Assembly (NCBI GenBank): GCA_045124255.1
Contig: JBGVLM010000038.1
Span: 1-51,215, forward strand
Origin: Eshraghiella sp045124255
Lineage (GTDB): Bacteria; Bacillota; Clostridia; Lachnospirales; Lachnospiraceae
Length of the DNA: 51,215 nucleotides
Direction of reading: 5' to 3'
A model generated the notes under the pieces. The model ran no database searches, was not told the DNA's origin, and saw only the letters and a program-made list of their open reading frames with translations. The position numbers were made by a program, and so were the translations under genes. Below, one piece after another: positions 8,938 to 17,304 of this stretch (within the stretch, counting starts at the first letter, position 1; each line of letters begins with the position of its first letter).

Positions 8938-10314
8938 TTAACGCTCATCCAAATCTGCATAATCCCTATGGTGTCCGACATATTTGTATGCAGGACGGAT
9001 GATTTTGCCCTTATTAACAAGCTCTTCAAGTCTGTGTGCACTCCAGCCTGCAATTCGCGCAATGGCAAAAATAGGAGTGAACAGCTCATCAGGAATTCCA
9101 AGCATTGTATACACAAATCCGCTGTAGAAGTCCACATTCGCACAAATAGGCTTCAGGGTGTTGCGTGACTGTGTAATAAGCTCCTTAGCAACCTTTTCGA
9201 TTCTGTCAAGAAGTTCAAATTCTCTTGTAAGTCCCTTCTCCTCTGAAAGCAGCTTTGCATAATGTTTAAGAATAACCTCACGAGGGTCGGAAATTGTGTA
9301 AACAGCATGTCCGACTCCGTAGATAAGTCCTGCCTTATCAAAAGCTTCCTTATTAAGAATTTTCTGAAGATAAGCCTTGAGCTCTTCCTCATCCTCCCAG
9401 TTGGAAACATTCTTCATAATATCATCAAACATCTTCTTAACCTTAAGGTTCGCACCGCCATGTCTGGGTCCCTTAAGAGAAGCAATTGAAGCTGCAACGG
9501 CTGAATAGGTATCTGTTCCTGAAGATGTAACAACGTGAGTTGTAAATGTTGAGTTATTACCGCCGCCATGCTCTGCATGAAGTACCAGTGCAACATCAAG
9601 TACCTTTGCCTCAAGCTCAGTATATTTACCGTCCGCTCTTAACATTCTGAGAATATTCTCTGCCGTAGAGCATTTCGGGTCAGGGTTACGGATAATAAGT
9701 ACATCGTCCTTCTTAAAATGCATATATGACTGATATGCAAAAACAGAAATTACCGGCATCTTGGCTATCAGCTGTAATGACTGTCTTAAAACATTGTCAA
9801 CAGAAATATCCTCTGCATGCTCATCGTATGAATACAGGGTAAGAATACTCTTCTCAAGTGCATTCATAATATTATCGCTTGGTGCTTTCATAATGACGTC
9901 ACGAACAAACTGACCTGACAAATCCCTGATGTCTCCGAGAATATCTATGAACTGTCTTAACTGCTCCCTTGTCGGAAGCGAACCAAACAACAGAAGATAT
10001 GTAGCCTCCTCAAAAGCAAATCTTCTATGGTCACCTTTTTCTATTAAATCGTAAACATTATAGCCCTGAAAATAAAGTCTGCCCTCACAAGGAACTCTTT
10101 CACCGTCAACAGTATCAAACGCCACAACGTCCGAAATCTCTGTAAGACCTGTAAGGACACCCTTTCCGTTGCTGTCACGAAGACCTCTTTTAACATCATA
10201 TTCGATGTAAAGATTAGCATCTATTTCACCTGAAGCCTTACAATAATTAACAAGTTCTTCAAACTGATTGTTAAGCTCAGGCTTTAATTCCATCATTTCC
10301 TTATTGTTTAACAC
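8938..10314 (-). CDS. gltA: Citrate synthase
   Basis: This 458-residue citrate synthase condenses oxaloacetate and acetyl-CoA. The family motifs are in order: the HAEHGGGN region with the substrate-binding His, the PRHGGAN segment, and GVGHAVY with the catalytic His followed by DPRE. In an anaerobe of this type the enzyme most likely feeds the oxidative branch towards 2-oxoglutarate and glutamate. The start is GTG with GAGGTG five bases upstream. ATG codons at residues 7 and 8 have a poorly spaced site. It has its own promoter and follows the pyrimidine operon by 114 bases without a strong terminator between, so some read-through is possible. Confidence 0.95.
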   Translation of the reverse strand: MLNNKEMMELKPELNNQFEELVNYCKASGEIDANLYIEYDVKRGLRDSNGKGVLTGLTEISDVVAFDTVDGERVPCEGRLYFQGYNVYDLIEKGDHRRFAFEEATYLLLFGSLPTREQLRQFIDILGDIRDLSGQFVRDVIMKAPSDNIMNALEKSILTLYSYDEHAEDISVDNVLRQSLQLIAKMPVISVFAYQSYMHFKKDDVLIIRNPDPKCSTAENILRMLRADGKYTELEAKVLDVALVLHAEHGGGNNSTFTTHVVTSSGTDTYSAVAASIASLKGPRHGGANLKVKKMFDDIMKNVSNWEDEEELKAYLQKILNKEAFDKAGLIYGVGHAVYTISDPREVILKHYAKLLSEEKGLTREFELLDRIEKVAKELITQSRNTLKPICANVDFYSGFVYTMLGIPDELFTPIFAIARIAGWSAHRLEELVNKGKIIRPAYKYVGHHRDYADLDER

Positions 10315-10353
10315 AATTTCACCTCAAAACCATCTTCTAATACGTTAAAATCC

Positions 10354-10382
10354 ATTCTACATCAAGATTATTAACTTTTCAA
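10354..10382 (-). promoter_or_regulatory. Promoter for citrate synthase
   Basis: On the - strand TTGAAA (10377-10382) and TAGAAT (10354-10359) are spaced 17 bases apart, about 40 bases upstream of the GTG start. Confidence 0.6.
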
Positions 10383-10428
10383 GAAATATGTGATGATTTC
10401 TTTTTTATTGATTTTAAGGGCAATATTA

Positions 10429-11052
10429 TTACGAAAACCTGATTTTTAAATATTCCATTATGACCTCAACACATCTGTCCCTGCCGACTCTGTCACTGTT
10501 TAACGTCATATCGTAATTAACAGGATTTGTCCAGTAGCCGCCTCCGGTATAATAATTATAATAGTCCGCCCTGTATTTATCCGTTGCCTCAATCAGCTTA
10601 TGGGCTCTTGCTTCCGGAATATACATTTTACTCATTACCGATTTAACACAGGCGGCACGGGGCGCCTCAATGTAGACACTTATGACATTGTCAAAATCCT
10701 TAAGCACATAATCCGCACATTTTCCGACAATAATACAGCTTTCCGTTCTGGCAAGGGTTCTTATAATTTCCGCCTGAATATTAAAAAGATTGTCATCAGA
10801 AATGAATTTTTTATCCTGTGGTTCAATCAGTTCTTCCTTGGGAATTTTATGCATAAGCTTTGCAATCCTGCTGCCCCTTAATTTTTCATCCGTCTCAACA
10901 AACAGGCTTTCGTCAATTCCGCTCTTATCAGACGCCATTGTAAGAATCTGTCTTTCATAGCAGGGTATTCCAAGGCGTTCTCCAAGCCTTGTTGCGATTT
11001 CCTTACCACCACTGCCAAAGCCTCTTGCTATGGTAATTACATAATTATTCAT
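10429..11052 (-). CDS. Cytidylate-kinase-like family protein
   Basis: This 207-residue protein begins with a P-loop-like GFGSGGKEIA stretch (about 11-20) and matches the cytidylate kinase-like family (Cytidylate_kin2) rather than the essential Cmk, which is longer and has a separate CMP-binding insert. It keeps a short-chain kinase layout: an IIVGKCADYVL segment near 97-107, a lid region with basic residues near 130-145, and a conserved Asn-Pro-rich tract near the C-terminus. Its true substrate is not established by sequence. It starts 21 bases after the amidohydrolase stop, so it is the last gene of the pyrimidine operon. A nucleotide or nucleoside kinase linked to salvage is possible but unproven. 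Confidence 0.8.
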   Translation of the reverse strand: MNNYVITIARGFGSGGKEIATRLGERLGIPCYERQILTMASDKSGIDESLFVETDEKLRGSRIAKLMHKIPKEELIEPQDKKFISDDNLFNIQAEIIRTLARTESCIIVGKCADYVLKDFDNVISVYIEAPRAACVKSVMSKMYIPEARAHKLIEATDKYRADYYNYYTGGGYWTNPVNYDMTLNSDRVGRDRCVEVIMEYLKIRFS

Positions 11053-11073
11053 AACAAGCTCTCCCTTCTAAAC

Positions 11074-12336
11074 TTATTCCGAATCAGCTTTTAATACTGC
11101 ATTAAGCATTACGGTTGCACCTTCAGTACAATGCTCCGGTTTAGAATACTCCGGCTCACAATGTGAAAGTCCATCCTTTGACTGTACAAAAATCATTGTT
11201 GTCGGAAGCATATATGCAGCAAACTGTGCATCGTGCCCTGCACCGGAATGAATGTACTGATGGCTTACACCCAATTCCTCAGCAGCTTCTTTTACATAGG
11301 ATACAAGTTTTTTATCCCAGTAAACAGTATCCCTGTTCCATGCCTTTACAACCTCACAGGTACAGCCTGCCCATGTCCTGTCTGCACAGCTTTTGACAAT
11401 ATTAAGCACCTTTTCAAGTACCTCTGCTTCCACATGTCTTGCATCAAAGGAAAATTCAAAAAAATCAGGGACACAGGTATGTACACACGGATGGCAGACA
11501 ACCTCACCCGTAGTATATACAAGTTCCGGATATCCGAGCTTATCAATCTCCTCATGTAAATAGCAGAGTGCCTGTGACGCCGCAAGGAAGGCATCCTTTC
11601 TTTTTGGCATAGGAAATGTTCCTGCGTGTGTTGTCTGTCCATAGAATTTCAGTCTGTAATTAAACATTCCGAGTACACAGTCAACAACACCTATGTCATT
11701 TCCGGCATCTTCAAGAATAGGTCCCTGCTCAATATGTGTTTCAAACATATAAAGATAATTTTCAGGACTTAAACGGTATTTTTTATCACCCTTAAAGCCT
11801 GATTTTTCAAGAGCCTCTCCAAATGTACTTGTGTTATCAAGAATACTTTTTGAGTTCATCATATCTTCGTATTTGAATTTGGTCCTGATATCCTCAGGGA
11901 GATAATCATAACAGACAATGCCGGAGCACATCATTGCCGGAGGATAAAGCGAGCCCTCCTCATTAGTCCATATCATTGCCGTAAGAGGATGCTTATGTGG
12001 AATATTCTGTTCGGCAACGGTTTCAAGAACCTCCATTGCAGACATAACGCCGAGTATTCCGTCATAATTTCCTCCGTTTTTAACTGAATCACAGTGTGAT
12101 GCCATTACGATTCTCTTTGAATTTGGGTCGCTTCCCGGAAGTGTAGCATATATATTGGCCACATCATCTATTTCGATAATTGCACCTATTGCTTCCATTC
12201 TTCTGATAAATTCATTTCTCGCCATGATTGCTTCCGGCGAGAGAGAATATCTTGTAATTCCGCCGTGACCTGCATCACCGAACTTACTCATTGTTGCAAT
12301 TTTATCCTTCATTCTTTCAAGACTACATTTATACAT
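11074..12336 (-). CDS. M20-family N-carbamoyl amino acid amidohydrolase (beta-ureidopropionase type)
   Basis: This 420-residue zinc hydrolase belongs to the allantoate amidohydrolase / N-carbamoylase branch of M20. Metal-site motifs are in order: HCDS, YDGILG, NEEGS, HIEQGP and a late SHCEPE. A GHDAQ motif precedes the last. In this operon the natural substrate is N-carbamoyl-beta-alanine (or its beta-aminoisobutyrate analogue from thymine), hydrolysed to beta-alanine, CO2 and ammonia. Allantoate or N-carbamoyl-L-amino acids are family alternatives, less likely because dihydropyrimidinase and PreA are encoded next to it. An in-frame GTG three codons upstream overlaps the AAAGGA ribosome site, so the ATG at 12336 is preferred. 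It follows the dehydrogenase by 15 bases. Confidence 0.85.
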   Translation of the reverse strand: MYKCSLERMKDKIATMSKFGDAGHGGITRYSLSPEAIMARNEFIRRMEAIGAIIEIDDVANIYATLPGSDPNSKRIVMASHCDSVKNGGNYDGILGVMSAMEVLETVAEQNIPHKHPLTAMIWTNEEGSLYPPAMMCSGIVCYDYLPEDIRTKFKYEDMMNSKSILDNTSTFGEALEKSGFKGDKKYRLSPENYLYMFETHIEQGPILEDAGNDIGVVDCVLGMFNYRLKFYGQTTHAGTFPMPKRKDAFLAASQALCYLHEEIDKLGYPELVYTTGEVVCHPCVHTCVPDFFEFSFDARHVEAEVLEKVLNIVKSCADRTWAGCTCEVVKAWNRDTVYWDKKLVSYVKEAAEELGVSHQYIHSGAGHDAQFAAYMLPTTMIFVQSKDGLSHCEPEYSKPEHCTEGATVMLNAVLKADSE

Positions 12337-12351
12337 ATTAAACACATCCTT

Positions 12352-13830
12352 TCACACTCTTTTGCCTTTTGTAATGGCATTGACCGGGCATACTACTTTA
12401 CATAGCTGACAGCCCACACATTTTGCGGCATCTAATAACGGCTTACCTTCAGCCCCGAATTTAAGAGCCTGATGTCCTGCGTCATAACAGGACAGATAAC
12501 ATCTTCCGCAGGACACACAATCATTTCTGTTAAATTTCGGATATTCAATTGTGTTCCGGTCAAGCTCCTCTGCCGGCACGATATTAGGAAGTGCCCTGCC
12601 TACAAGTTCTTTAACTGAGGTGATATTGTTGGCAAGCATGTATTCCTTCATACCTGAAATCAAATCATCAATAATTCTATAGCCATACTGCATTACCGCC
12701 GTTGTAATCTGTATTGTTTCACAGCCGAGTGCCATAAATTCCGCTGCGTCCTTCCATGTCTCTATTCCGCCCATTCCGCTTATCGGTACATCCTTTAAAC
12801 ATGAATTCGATTTCATATCATAAATAAATCTTAAAGCAATCGGCTTTACCGCCTTGCCGGAATATCCTCCAACCGCTGTTTTGCCTGCAACCTCGGGACC
12901 TGACGTGAAGGTGTTAAGATTAATATTCATAATACTTTTTATTGTGTTAATCGCCGCAATTCCGTCTGCACCACTTTCTATTGCCGCAACTGCAGGAATT
13001 TCCATATTAGTAATGTTTGGCGTCATTTTGGCAAGTACCGGAAGCTTCGTACCCTTTCTTGCTGCCGCAGTGTATTTCTTAACAAGGGAAGGATTGGTTC
13101 CTACATCACTTCCAAGACCCTCACCGCTCATGTGAGGACAGGAAAAATTACATTCAACAATATCTGCTCCTGCCCTGGTAACTGCCTCTGCCAGATATGT
13201 CCATTCTTCCTCATCGCGTCCCATAATGGATGCAATAATCACTTTTGTAGGATAATTTTTCTTTAGTTCTTTGAGATATTGTAGATTTTCCTCCAAATCA
13301 TGGTCGGATATCTGCTCAATATTTTTAAACCCGACAAACGGATTATTTTCCTTTTCAAGCCTGTCAAATCGGGGTGAAACCTCTTTGGGAACAAATGCAC
13401 CAATGGTTTTGAATGCTACCCCGGCCCATCCCATATCAAATGCTTTGGCAACCATTTCATAATTGCTGCCCACAATTGATGAGGATAAGAAAAATGGATT
13501 TTCACACCTTACGCCACAGAAATCAATTGATAAATCGACTTCTTTTTCTTCGGGTAAATCACATTTTATTTCTTTAATGACATCCGCTATTTTAACAGGT
13601 TCATCAACTCTGCCCCTCGTACATGCTTTCTCACAATCCTTTGTGGTACAGGTTAAACAAGGATTATCAACAGGAAGCAGTCTCGCGGCTCCGGCATTAT
13701 TTTCAAATCTGACTGCCTGTATTATTCTGCCTGCTGCCACGCTGTGCGGACATGCATTTTGACATGGTGCGTTAACACAGAGCAGGCAGCGTGAGGTTTC
13801 TTCTTTTACTTTAAGCCATTCGTATGCCAT
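12352..13830 (-). CDS. preA: Dihydropyrimidine dehydrogenase, PreA type with extra N-terminal Fe-S domain
   Basis: This 492-residue flavin iron-sulfur enzyme should reduce uracil or thymine to the 5,6-dihydro form. Residues about 108-425 match E. coli PreA closely along their length, including the FSCPHM and GSDVG motifs of the DHOD-like FMN barrel and a YSGKAVKP segment. The C-terminus (about 440-490) has two CxxCxxC-type [4Fe-4S] sets. Unlike ordinary PreA, residues 1-105 form a Cys-rich domain (C15, C18, C23, C27 and C58, C61, C66, C70) like the first domain of mammalian dihydropyrimidine dehydrogenase and of PreT. No FAD/NAD(P) PreT partner is present nearby. The preferred ATG follows GGGAGG; a GTG two codons earlier is part of that site. 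Confidence 0.9.
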   Translation of the reverse strand: MAYEWLKVKEETSRCLLCVNAPCQNACPHSVAAGRIIQAVRFENNAGAARLLPVDNPCLTCTTKDCEKACTRGRVDEPVKIADVIKEIKCDLPEEKEVDLSIDFCGVRCENPFFLSSSIVGSNYEMVAKAFDMGWAGVAFKTIGAFVPKEVSPRFDRLEKENNPFVGFKNIEQISDHDLEENLQYLKELKKNYPTKVIIASIMGRDEEEWTYLAEAVTRAGADIVECNFSCPHMSGEGLGSDVGTNPSLVKKYTAAARKGTKLPVLAKMTPNITNMEIPAVAAIESGADGIAAINTIKSIMNINLNTFTSGPEVAGKTAVGGYSGKAVKPIALRFIYDMKSNSCLKDVPISGMGGIETWKDAAEFMALGCETIQITTAVMQYGYRIIDDLISGMKEYMLANNITSVKELVGRALPNIVPAEELDRNTIEYPKFNRNDCVSCGRCYLSCYDAGHQALKFGAEGKPLLDAAKCVGCQLCKVVCPVNAITKGKRV

Positions 13831-13840
13831 AGGCACCTCC

Positions 13841-15211
13841 CTACTCCTTTGAAGGAGTTCTTTTAATAAATTTACCCATGCCCGGCTCTCCTACAAATTC
13901 GCCGTCATTATATACGAGTGAACCTCGAAGATATGTCTGAACAGGATATCCGTGAAACTTTTTGCCCTCCCATATTGTATGGTCATAATCTGAATGCATA
14001 TTGCTTACGCTGACAGTAAAATCCTTATCCTTATCGTAAATAACAATATCTGCGTCTTTTCCGATTGCCAGTGAGCCCTTTGTCTCACATCCGAAGATTC
14101 TGGCAGGATTGGCTGCACACACCTCAACTGCCTTTTCAAATGTGATTTTTCCGCTGTTTGCTGCATCAAGCATATATGGATAAAGGTTCTCAACACCGGC
14201 ACATCCGTTTGGAATTTTTGTAAAGTCATCCTTGCCCCAGTCCTTTTCATAGCTCTGGAACGGGCAGTGGTCAGTTGCCACCGTATCAATATAACCTGCT
14301 TTAAGTGCCTTCCATAATGCGTCCTGACTCTCCTGTCCCTTCATTGGAGGTGAGCATACGAAATTGCGTCCGTCCTCTCTTTTATAAACATCACAGGTAA
14401 ACTCAAGATACTGAGGACAGGTTTCAACATAAATCTTATGACCTTCCTCTTTTGCCTTAATGCAGGCCTCCAAGCCTTCCTTATCTGCCATATGTACTAT
14501 ATAAATTGGTGCTTCAAGATGTGAAGCCCAATGTACTGCTCTTTTATCAGCTTCTGCCTCAACAAATTCCGGACGGCTCAGATAATGATACCATGCCGAG
14601 GTTTTGCCTTCTTTTAGGAATTTCTCTATATTAAGGTCGATAAGGTCGGGATTTTCTGCATGGACATTAATCATTGCACCCAATTCCTTAGCCCTTAACA
14701 GAAGCCTTGCTAAAGTGGCGTCATCCACCATCATATTTTCTTTTTTATATACAAGGAAACACTTAAAGCTTGTAATTCCTTCCTTGACAGCCTGCTCCAT
14801 TTCATCAAGAATTGCACCTTCATTCAAATCCGTAATACAACAGTGAAATGCATAATCTACGCAGGCTTCTTTTTCGAGCACCTGATTTTTGGAGCCTACA
14901 AGCCCTAAAATTGTTTCGCCCTTATGCTGAACCGGATAGTCAAAAATAGTTGTTACTCCGCCGCAGGCTGCTGCTCTTGTACCCGACAGATAACTGTCTG
15001 CCGATACTGTTCCTCCAAACGGCATCGCCATATGAGTATGTACATCCAATGCTCCCGGTAAAACCAGCTTCCCCGTTACATCAACTACTTTCTCAGCCTC
15101 ACAGGTAAGATTCCTTCCGATGGCTGCTATTTTTCCGTCTTTGACTGCTATATCGGCAACAAAGCTTTCTTTGGCGGTTACTACTGTTCCACCCTTTATT
15201 AATAAATCCAT
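13841..15211 (-). CDS. hydA: Dihydropyrimidinase / D-hydantoinase
   Basis: This 456-residue amidohydrolase opens the dihydropyrimidine ring (dihydrouracil to N-carbamoyl-beta-alanine). The binuclear metal site is complete: His58 and His60 in DVHTH, the carboxylated Lys150 in SFKCF, His184 in VHAEN, His240 in IVHMA and Asp314 in ATDHCPF. Length and motif order match dihydropyrimidinases and phenylhydantoinases. It lies 10 bases upstream of preA, which supports dihydropyrimidines over hydantoins as substrates. The gap to the lipoprotein gene before it (67 bases) contains a GC-rich hairpin that may reduce downstream expression or stabilise the upstream mRNA. Confidence 0.93.
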   Translation of the reverse strand: MDLLIKGGTVVTAKESFVADIAVKDGKIAAIGRNLTCEAEKVVDVTGKLVLPGALDVHTHMAMPFGGTVSADSYLSGTRAAACGGVTTIFDYPVQHKGETILGLVGSKNQVLEKEACVDYAFHCCITDLNEGAILDEMEQAVKEGITSFKCFLVYKKENMMVDDATLARLLLRAKELGAMINVHAENPDLIDLNIEKFLKEGKTSAWYHYLSRPEFVEAEADKRAVHWASHLEAPIYIVHMADKEGLEACIKAKEEGHKIYVETCPQYLEFTCDVYKREDGRNFVCSPPMKGQESQDALWKALKAGYIDTVATDHCPFQSYEKDWGKDDFTKIPNGCAGVENLYPYMLDAANSGKITFEKAVEVCAANPARIFGCETKGSLAIGKDADIVIYDKDKDFTVSVSNMHSDYDHTIWEGKKFHGYPVQTYLRGSLVYNDGEFVGEPGMGKFIKRTPSKE

Positions 15212-15233
15212 AACGACGCCTCCTTTTGTCCAA

Positions 15234-15255
15234 GTCCCGGCGTAAAAGCCGGGAC
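15234..15255 (-). promoter_or_regulatory. Intercistronic GC-rich hairpin after the lipoprotein gene
   Basis: GTCCCGGC and GCCGGGAC form a perfect 8-bp stem around a 6-base loop in the 67-base gap between the binding lipoprotein and dihydropyrimidinase genes. No U-run follows on the - strand, so it is more likely an mRNA-stabilising or processing element than a terminator. That would fit the usual excess of binding protein over downstream enzymes. Confidence 0.6.
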
Positions 15256-15278
15256 AATGGAGAAATTATTTTGAAAAA

Positions 15279-16418
15279 TTATTTTGAAAAGTTGTCTAAT
15301 TTATATACAAGTAAAAGTCCTGACCTCTGATAAATCTGAGCTACTTCAACAAGCTCCATACCGCCTGCATTTGCAACTGCGAGGTTTGTTACCCAGGTTA
15401 CTCCAAAATCAACAGTGCCGTTGTTTACGGCTGTTGTCTCTGAAATATCACCGCCGCCTGAAACAATTGTTACATCAAGTCCGACTTCATCATAATAGCC
15501 CTTATCAAGTGCTACATAATAGCCCATGAACTGTGCCTGCGGAAGCCATTTTAACTGGATTGAAACCTTTGATTTCTCTACTTCAAACTTACCATCCACA
15601 GATGTAAGAGCTGCTTCAATAAATGATGTATCTCTGATGTCATCAAGTGTTAAGTTCTTAAGATTCTCAGCAGCCTTTGAATCATCAAGTGTTACATACT
15701 GCTTTGCAAGGTCGAGTGTCTGCTGCATTGCTTCCTCGTCCATATTTCCGAGCTCAGTTACCTTATTGCCCTTGGTGTCTGTTTCAACAAGCTTCTTAAC
15801 CTCTGCTGCCATATATGCCTGATGGTCAGGTGAAACTGATGAACCGTATTCATATACAATTTCTGCTGCCTCCTCAGGATTTTCACAGGCATACGCCCAG
15901 CCTTTAAGTGAAGCGTAAATGAATGCCTTAACTGTTTCCGGATTCTCCTCTGCAAATGTTTTTGTACAGAAAATCATATCCTCAAGCATTGCCACGCCTT
16001 CATCATTCATATCAATATAGCCTACTGAATCTCCGTAACCGTAACCGCCGTCATAATCATTTACGACAAGTCCATATTCGTTATAGGTCATTGCTGACGC
16101 TAATGTTACGGAATCATCATCAAAGCCATCCATTGTGAAATCCATGCTCAGATATTCACTAGGAAGACCATACTTTGTAAGAAGAGCCAATACCTCATAT
16201 TCATTTCCAAGTCCCCAGTTTCCTACCTTTCCTTCTGCTGAAGCTGCCTTAATGATTTCTTCATTGCTCATCAGTGTCTTTGCTGAATCAGAAGATGATG
16301 AATTACTGTTTGTGCTTTCTTTGGTACTTTCCGTGCCTGAAGCACATCCTGCGAATGCTGTTAATGCCAATGCTGCTGCACCGGCAACTGCAATAATCTT
16401 TTTAAACTCTTTTCTCAT
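15279..16418 (-). CDS. NMT1/THI5-type ABC substrate-binding lipoprotein, circularly permuted
   Basis: The 379-residue protein starts with a lipoprotein signal (hydrophobic 8-24, Cys25) and a Ser/Thr-rich linker. The two halves of an NMT1 (THI5/SsuA-like) binding protein then follow in reversed order. Residues about 62-272 hold the part that normally comes second (GNWGLGNEYE, AMTYNEYG, a long helical tail). Residues about 283-376 hold the part that normally follows the signal peptide (IQLKWLPQAQF, GLDVTIV, VDFGVTW, IYQRSG). The frame is open throughout. NMT1 proteins bind pyrimidines such as thiamine precursors, riboflavin-like or sulfonate ligands; here a pyrimidine or its dihydro form is inferred. 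The start is set by AAGGAGG before the ATG; 18 in-frame codons further upstream are not needed. Confidence 0.9.
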   Translation of the reverse strand: MRKEFKKIIAVAGAAALALTAFAGCASGTESTKESTNSNSSSSDSAKTLMSNEEIIKAASAEGKVGNWGLGNEYEVLALLTKYGLPSEYLSMDFTMDGFDDDSVTLASAMTYNEYGLVVNDYDGGYGYGDSVGYIDMNDEGVAMLEDMIFCTKTFAEENPETVKAFIYASLKGWAYACENPEEAAEIVYEYGSSVSPDHQAYMAAEVKKLVETDTKGNKVTELGNMDEEAMQQTLDLAKQYVTLDDSKAAENLKNLTLDDIRDTSFIEAALTSVDGKFEVEKSKVSIQLKWLPQAQFMGYYVALDKGYYDEVGLDVTIVSGGGDISETTAVNNGTVDFGVTWVTNLAVANAGGMELVEVAQIYQRSGLLLVYKLDNFSK

Positions 16419-16452
16419 AATATATTCCTCCTTATTAATAAAATTTATCTTA

Positions 16453-17304
16453 TCAGGCTGCATGATAACCACGCTTCCCTAATAAAATCTTTTGAACCAG
16501 CATTAATATGCCGTACATCAGAATACCGATTACACAGGCAACAGCTATATATGCCCATGCGGTTGCGTACTGTGCAAGTACTATATTCTCTCTAATCTGT
16601 CTGCCTACTCCGATTATGTATTCGGCAAAATATTCACTGACAAGTGCACTGATAACACTTGACGGAACTGCTACCTTAAGTGCCGTAAAAATATACGGAA
16701 CGCTGTTAGGAATTCGTAATTTTACCAGGACCTTAAGTCTGCCTGCAGCAACCGTCCGCATTAAATCCTCTGAGTACGGCTTTAACTCGGTCAGACCCCT
16801 GAAAGCATTAATACTCATATTTGCCATACATACAATTCCCACAACAATTATTTTTGCAACCATTGACCTTGTGTACGGGTCGCTGCTTACATCCTTTGTC
16901 CAGTTGTTCATTACCGGGGCCAATGCGATAATCGGAATCGCATTAAATGCTGAAATAATCGTTACTCCGCTTGAACACCATGTAGGAAAAACCGAAGCAA
17001 GCACAGCCACCAGATAGCCTGCAACTGAACCGATTACCAGTCCCAGTATTGCAACAATAAGTGTTGCTTTAACATTAAGCATTATTTTTTCCACATTTTC
17101 TGAGAGAATCACTCCGATTCTGCTTGGAAGCGGAAGTGTAAATGTATCCGTATTTAACATTTTGTGCAGAACACCTGTCTGCCACAGTGCAAATATTATT
17201 ATTCCGACCAGAACCGGAAGAAAAATGCTTTCGGCTGCCAGAAATTTTTTATTCTCATGGAGGCGTTTCCATAAGCTTTTCTTTCTTTTTATTTTTCCAC
17301 TCAT
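16453..17304 (-). CDS. ABC transporter permease (second copy), SsuC/TauC type
   Basis: This 283-residue inner-membrane permease has about six hydrophobic segments, the first at about 23-45. The cytoplasmic coupling loop is near 185-200 (a VAAGRLKVLVKLRIPNS-like EAA motif), followed by the characteristic PYIFTALK stretch. It belongs to the binding-protein-dependent permeases that partner NMT1/SsuA-type lipoproteins. Its ATG overlaps the stop of the first permease by four bases, so translation is coupled, and the ribosome site GGAGGG lies inside that gene. The two permeases are diverged, implying a heterodimeric channel. The lipoprotein gene follows after 34 bases. Confidence 0.9.
   Translation of the reverse strand: MSGKIKRKKSLWKRLHENKKFLAAESIFLPVLVGIIIFALWQTGVLHKMLNTDTFTLPLPSRIGVILSENVEKIMLNVKATLIVAILGLVIGSVAGYLVAVLASVFPTWCSSGVTIISAFNAIPIIALAPVMNNWTKDVSSDPYTRSMVAKIIVVGIVCMANMSINAFRGLTELKPYSEDLMRTVAAGRLKVLVKLRIPNSVPYIFTALKVAVPSSVISALVSEYFAEYIIGVGRQIRENIVLAQYATAWAYIAVACVIGILMYGILMLVQKILLGKRGYHAA

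Noticed and set aside
12352..13830. Lack of the catalytic Cys of mammalian dihydropyrimidine dehydrogenase (GSDVG instead of an ACGQ-type motif)
   Set aside because: As I recall it, E. coli PreA has the same GSDVG form, so this is normal for the bacterial family and not a defect.
13841..15211. A hydantoin utilisation operon
   Set aside because: PreA, the class III aminotransferase and the iron-type dehydrogenase fit pyrimidines better; hydantoins remain a secondary possibility.
15279..16418. The binding protein read as a frameshifted or truncated pseudogene because the NMT1 start motif is near its C-terminus
   Set aside because: Both halves are complete, in one frame, with a lipoprotein signal and ribosome site; permutation explains all of it.
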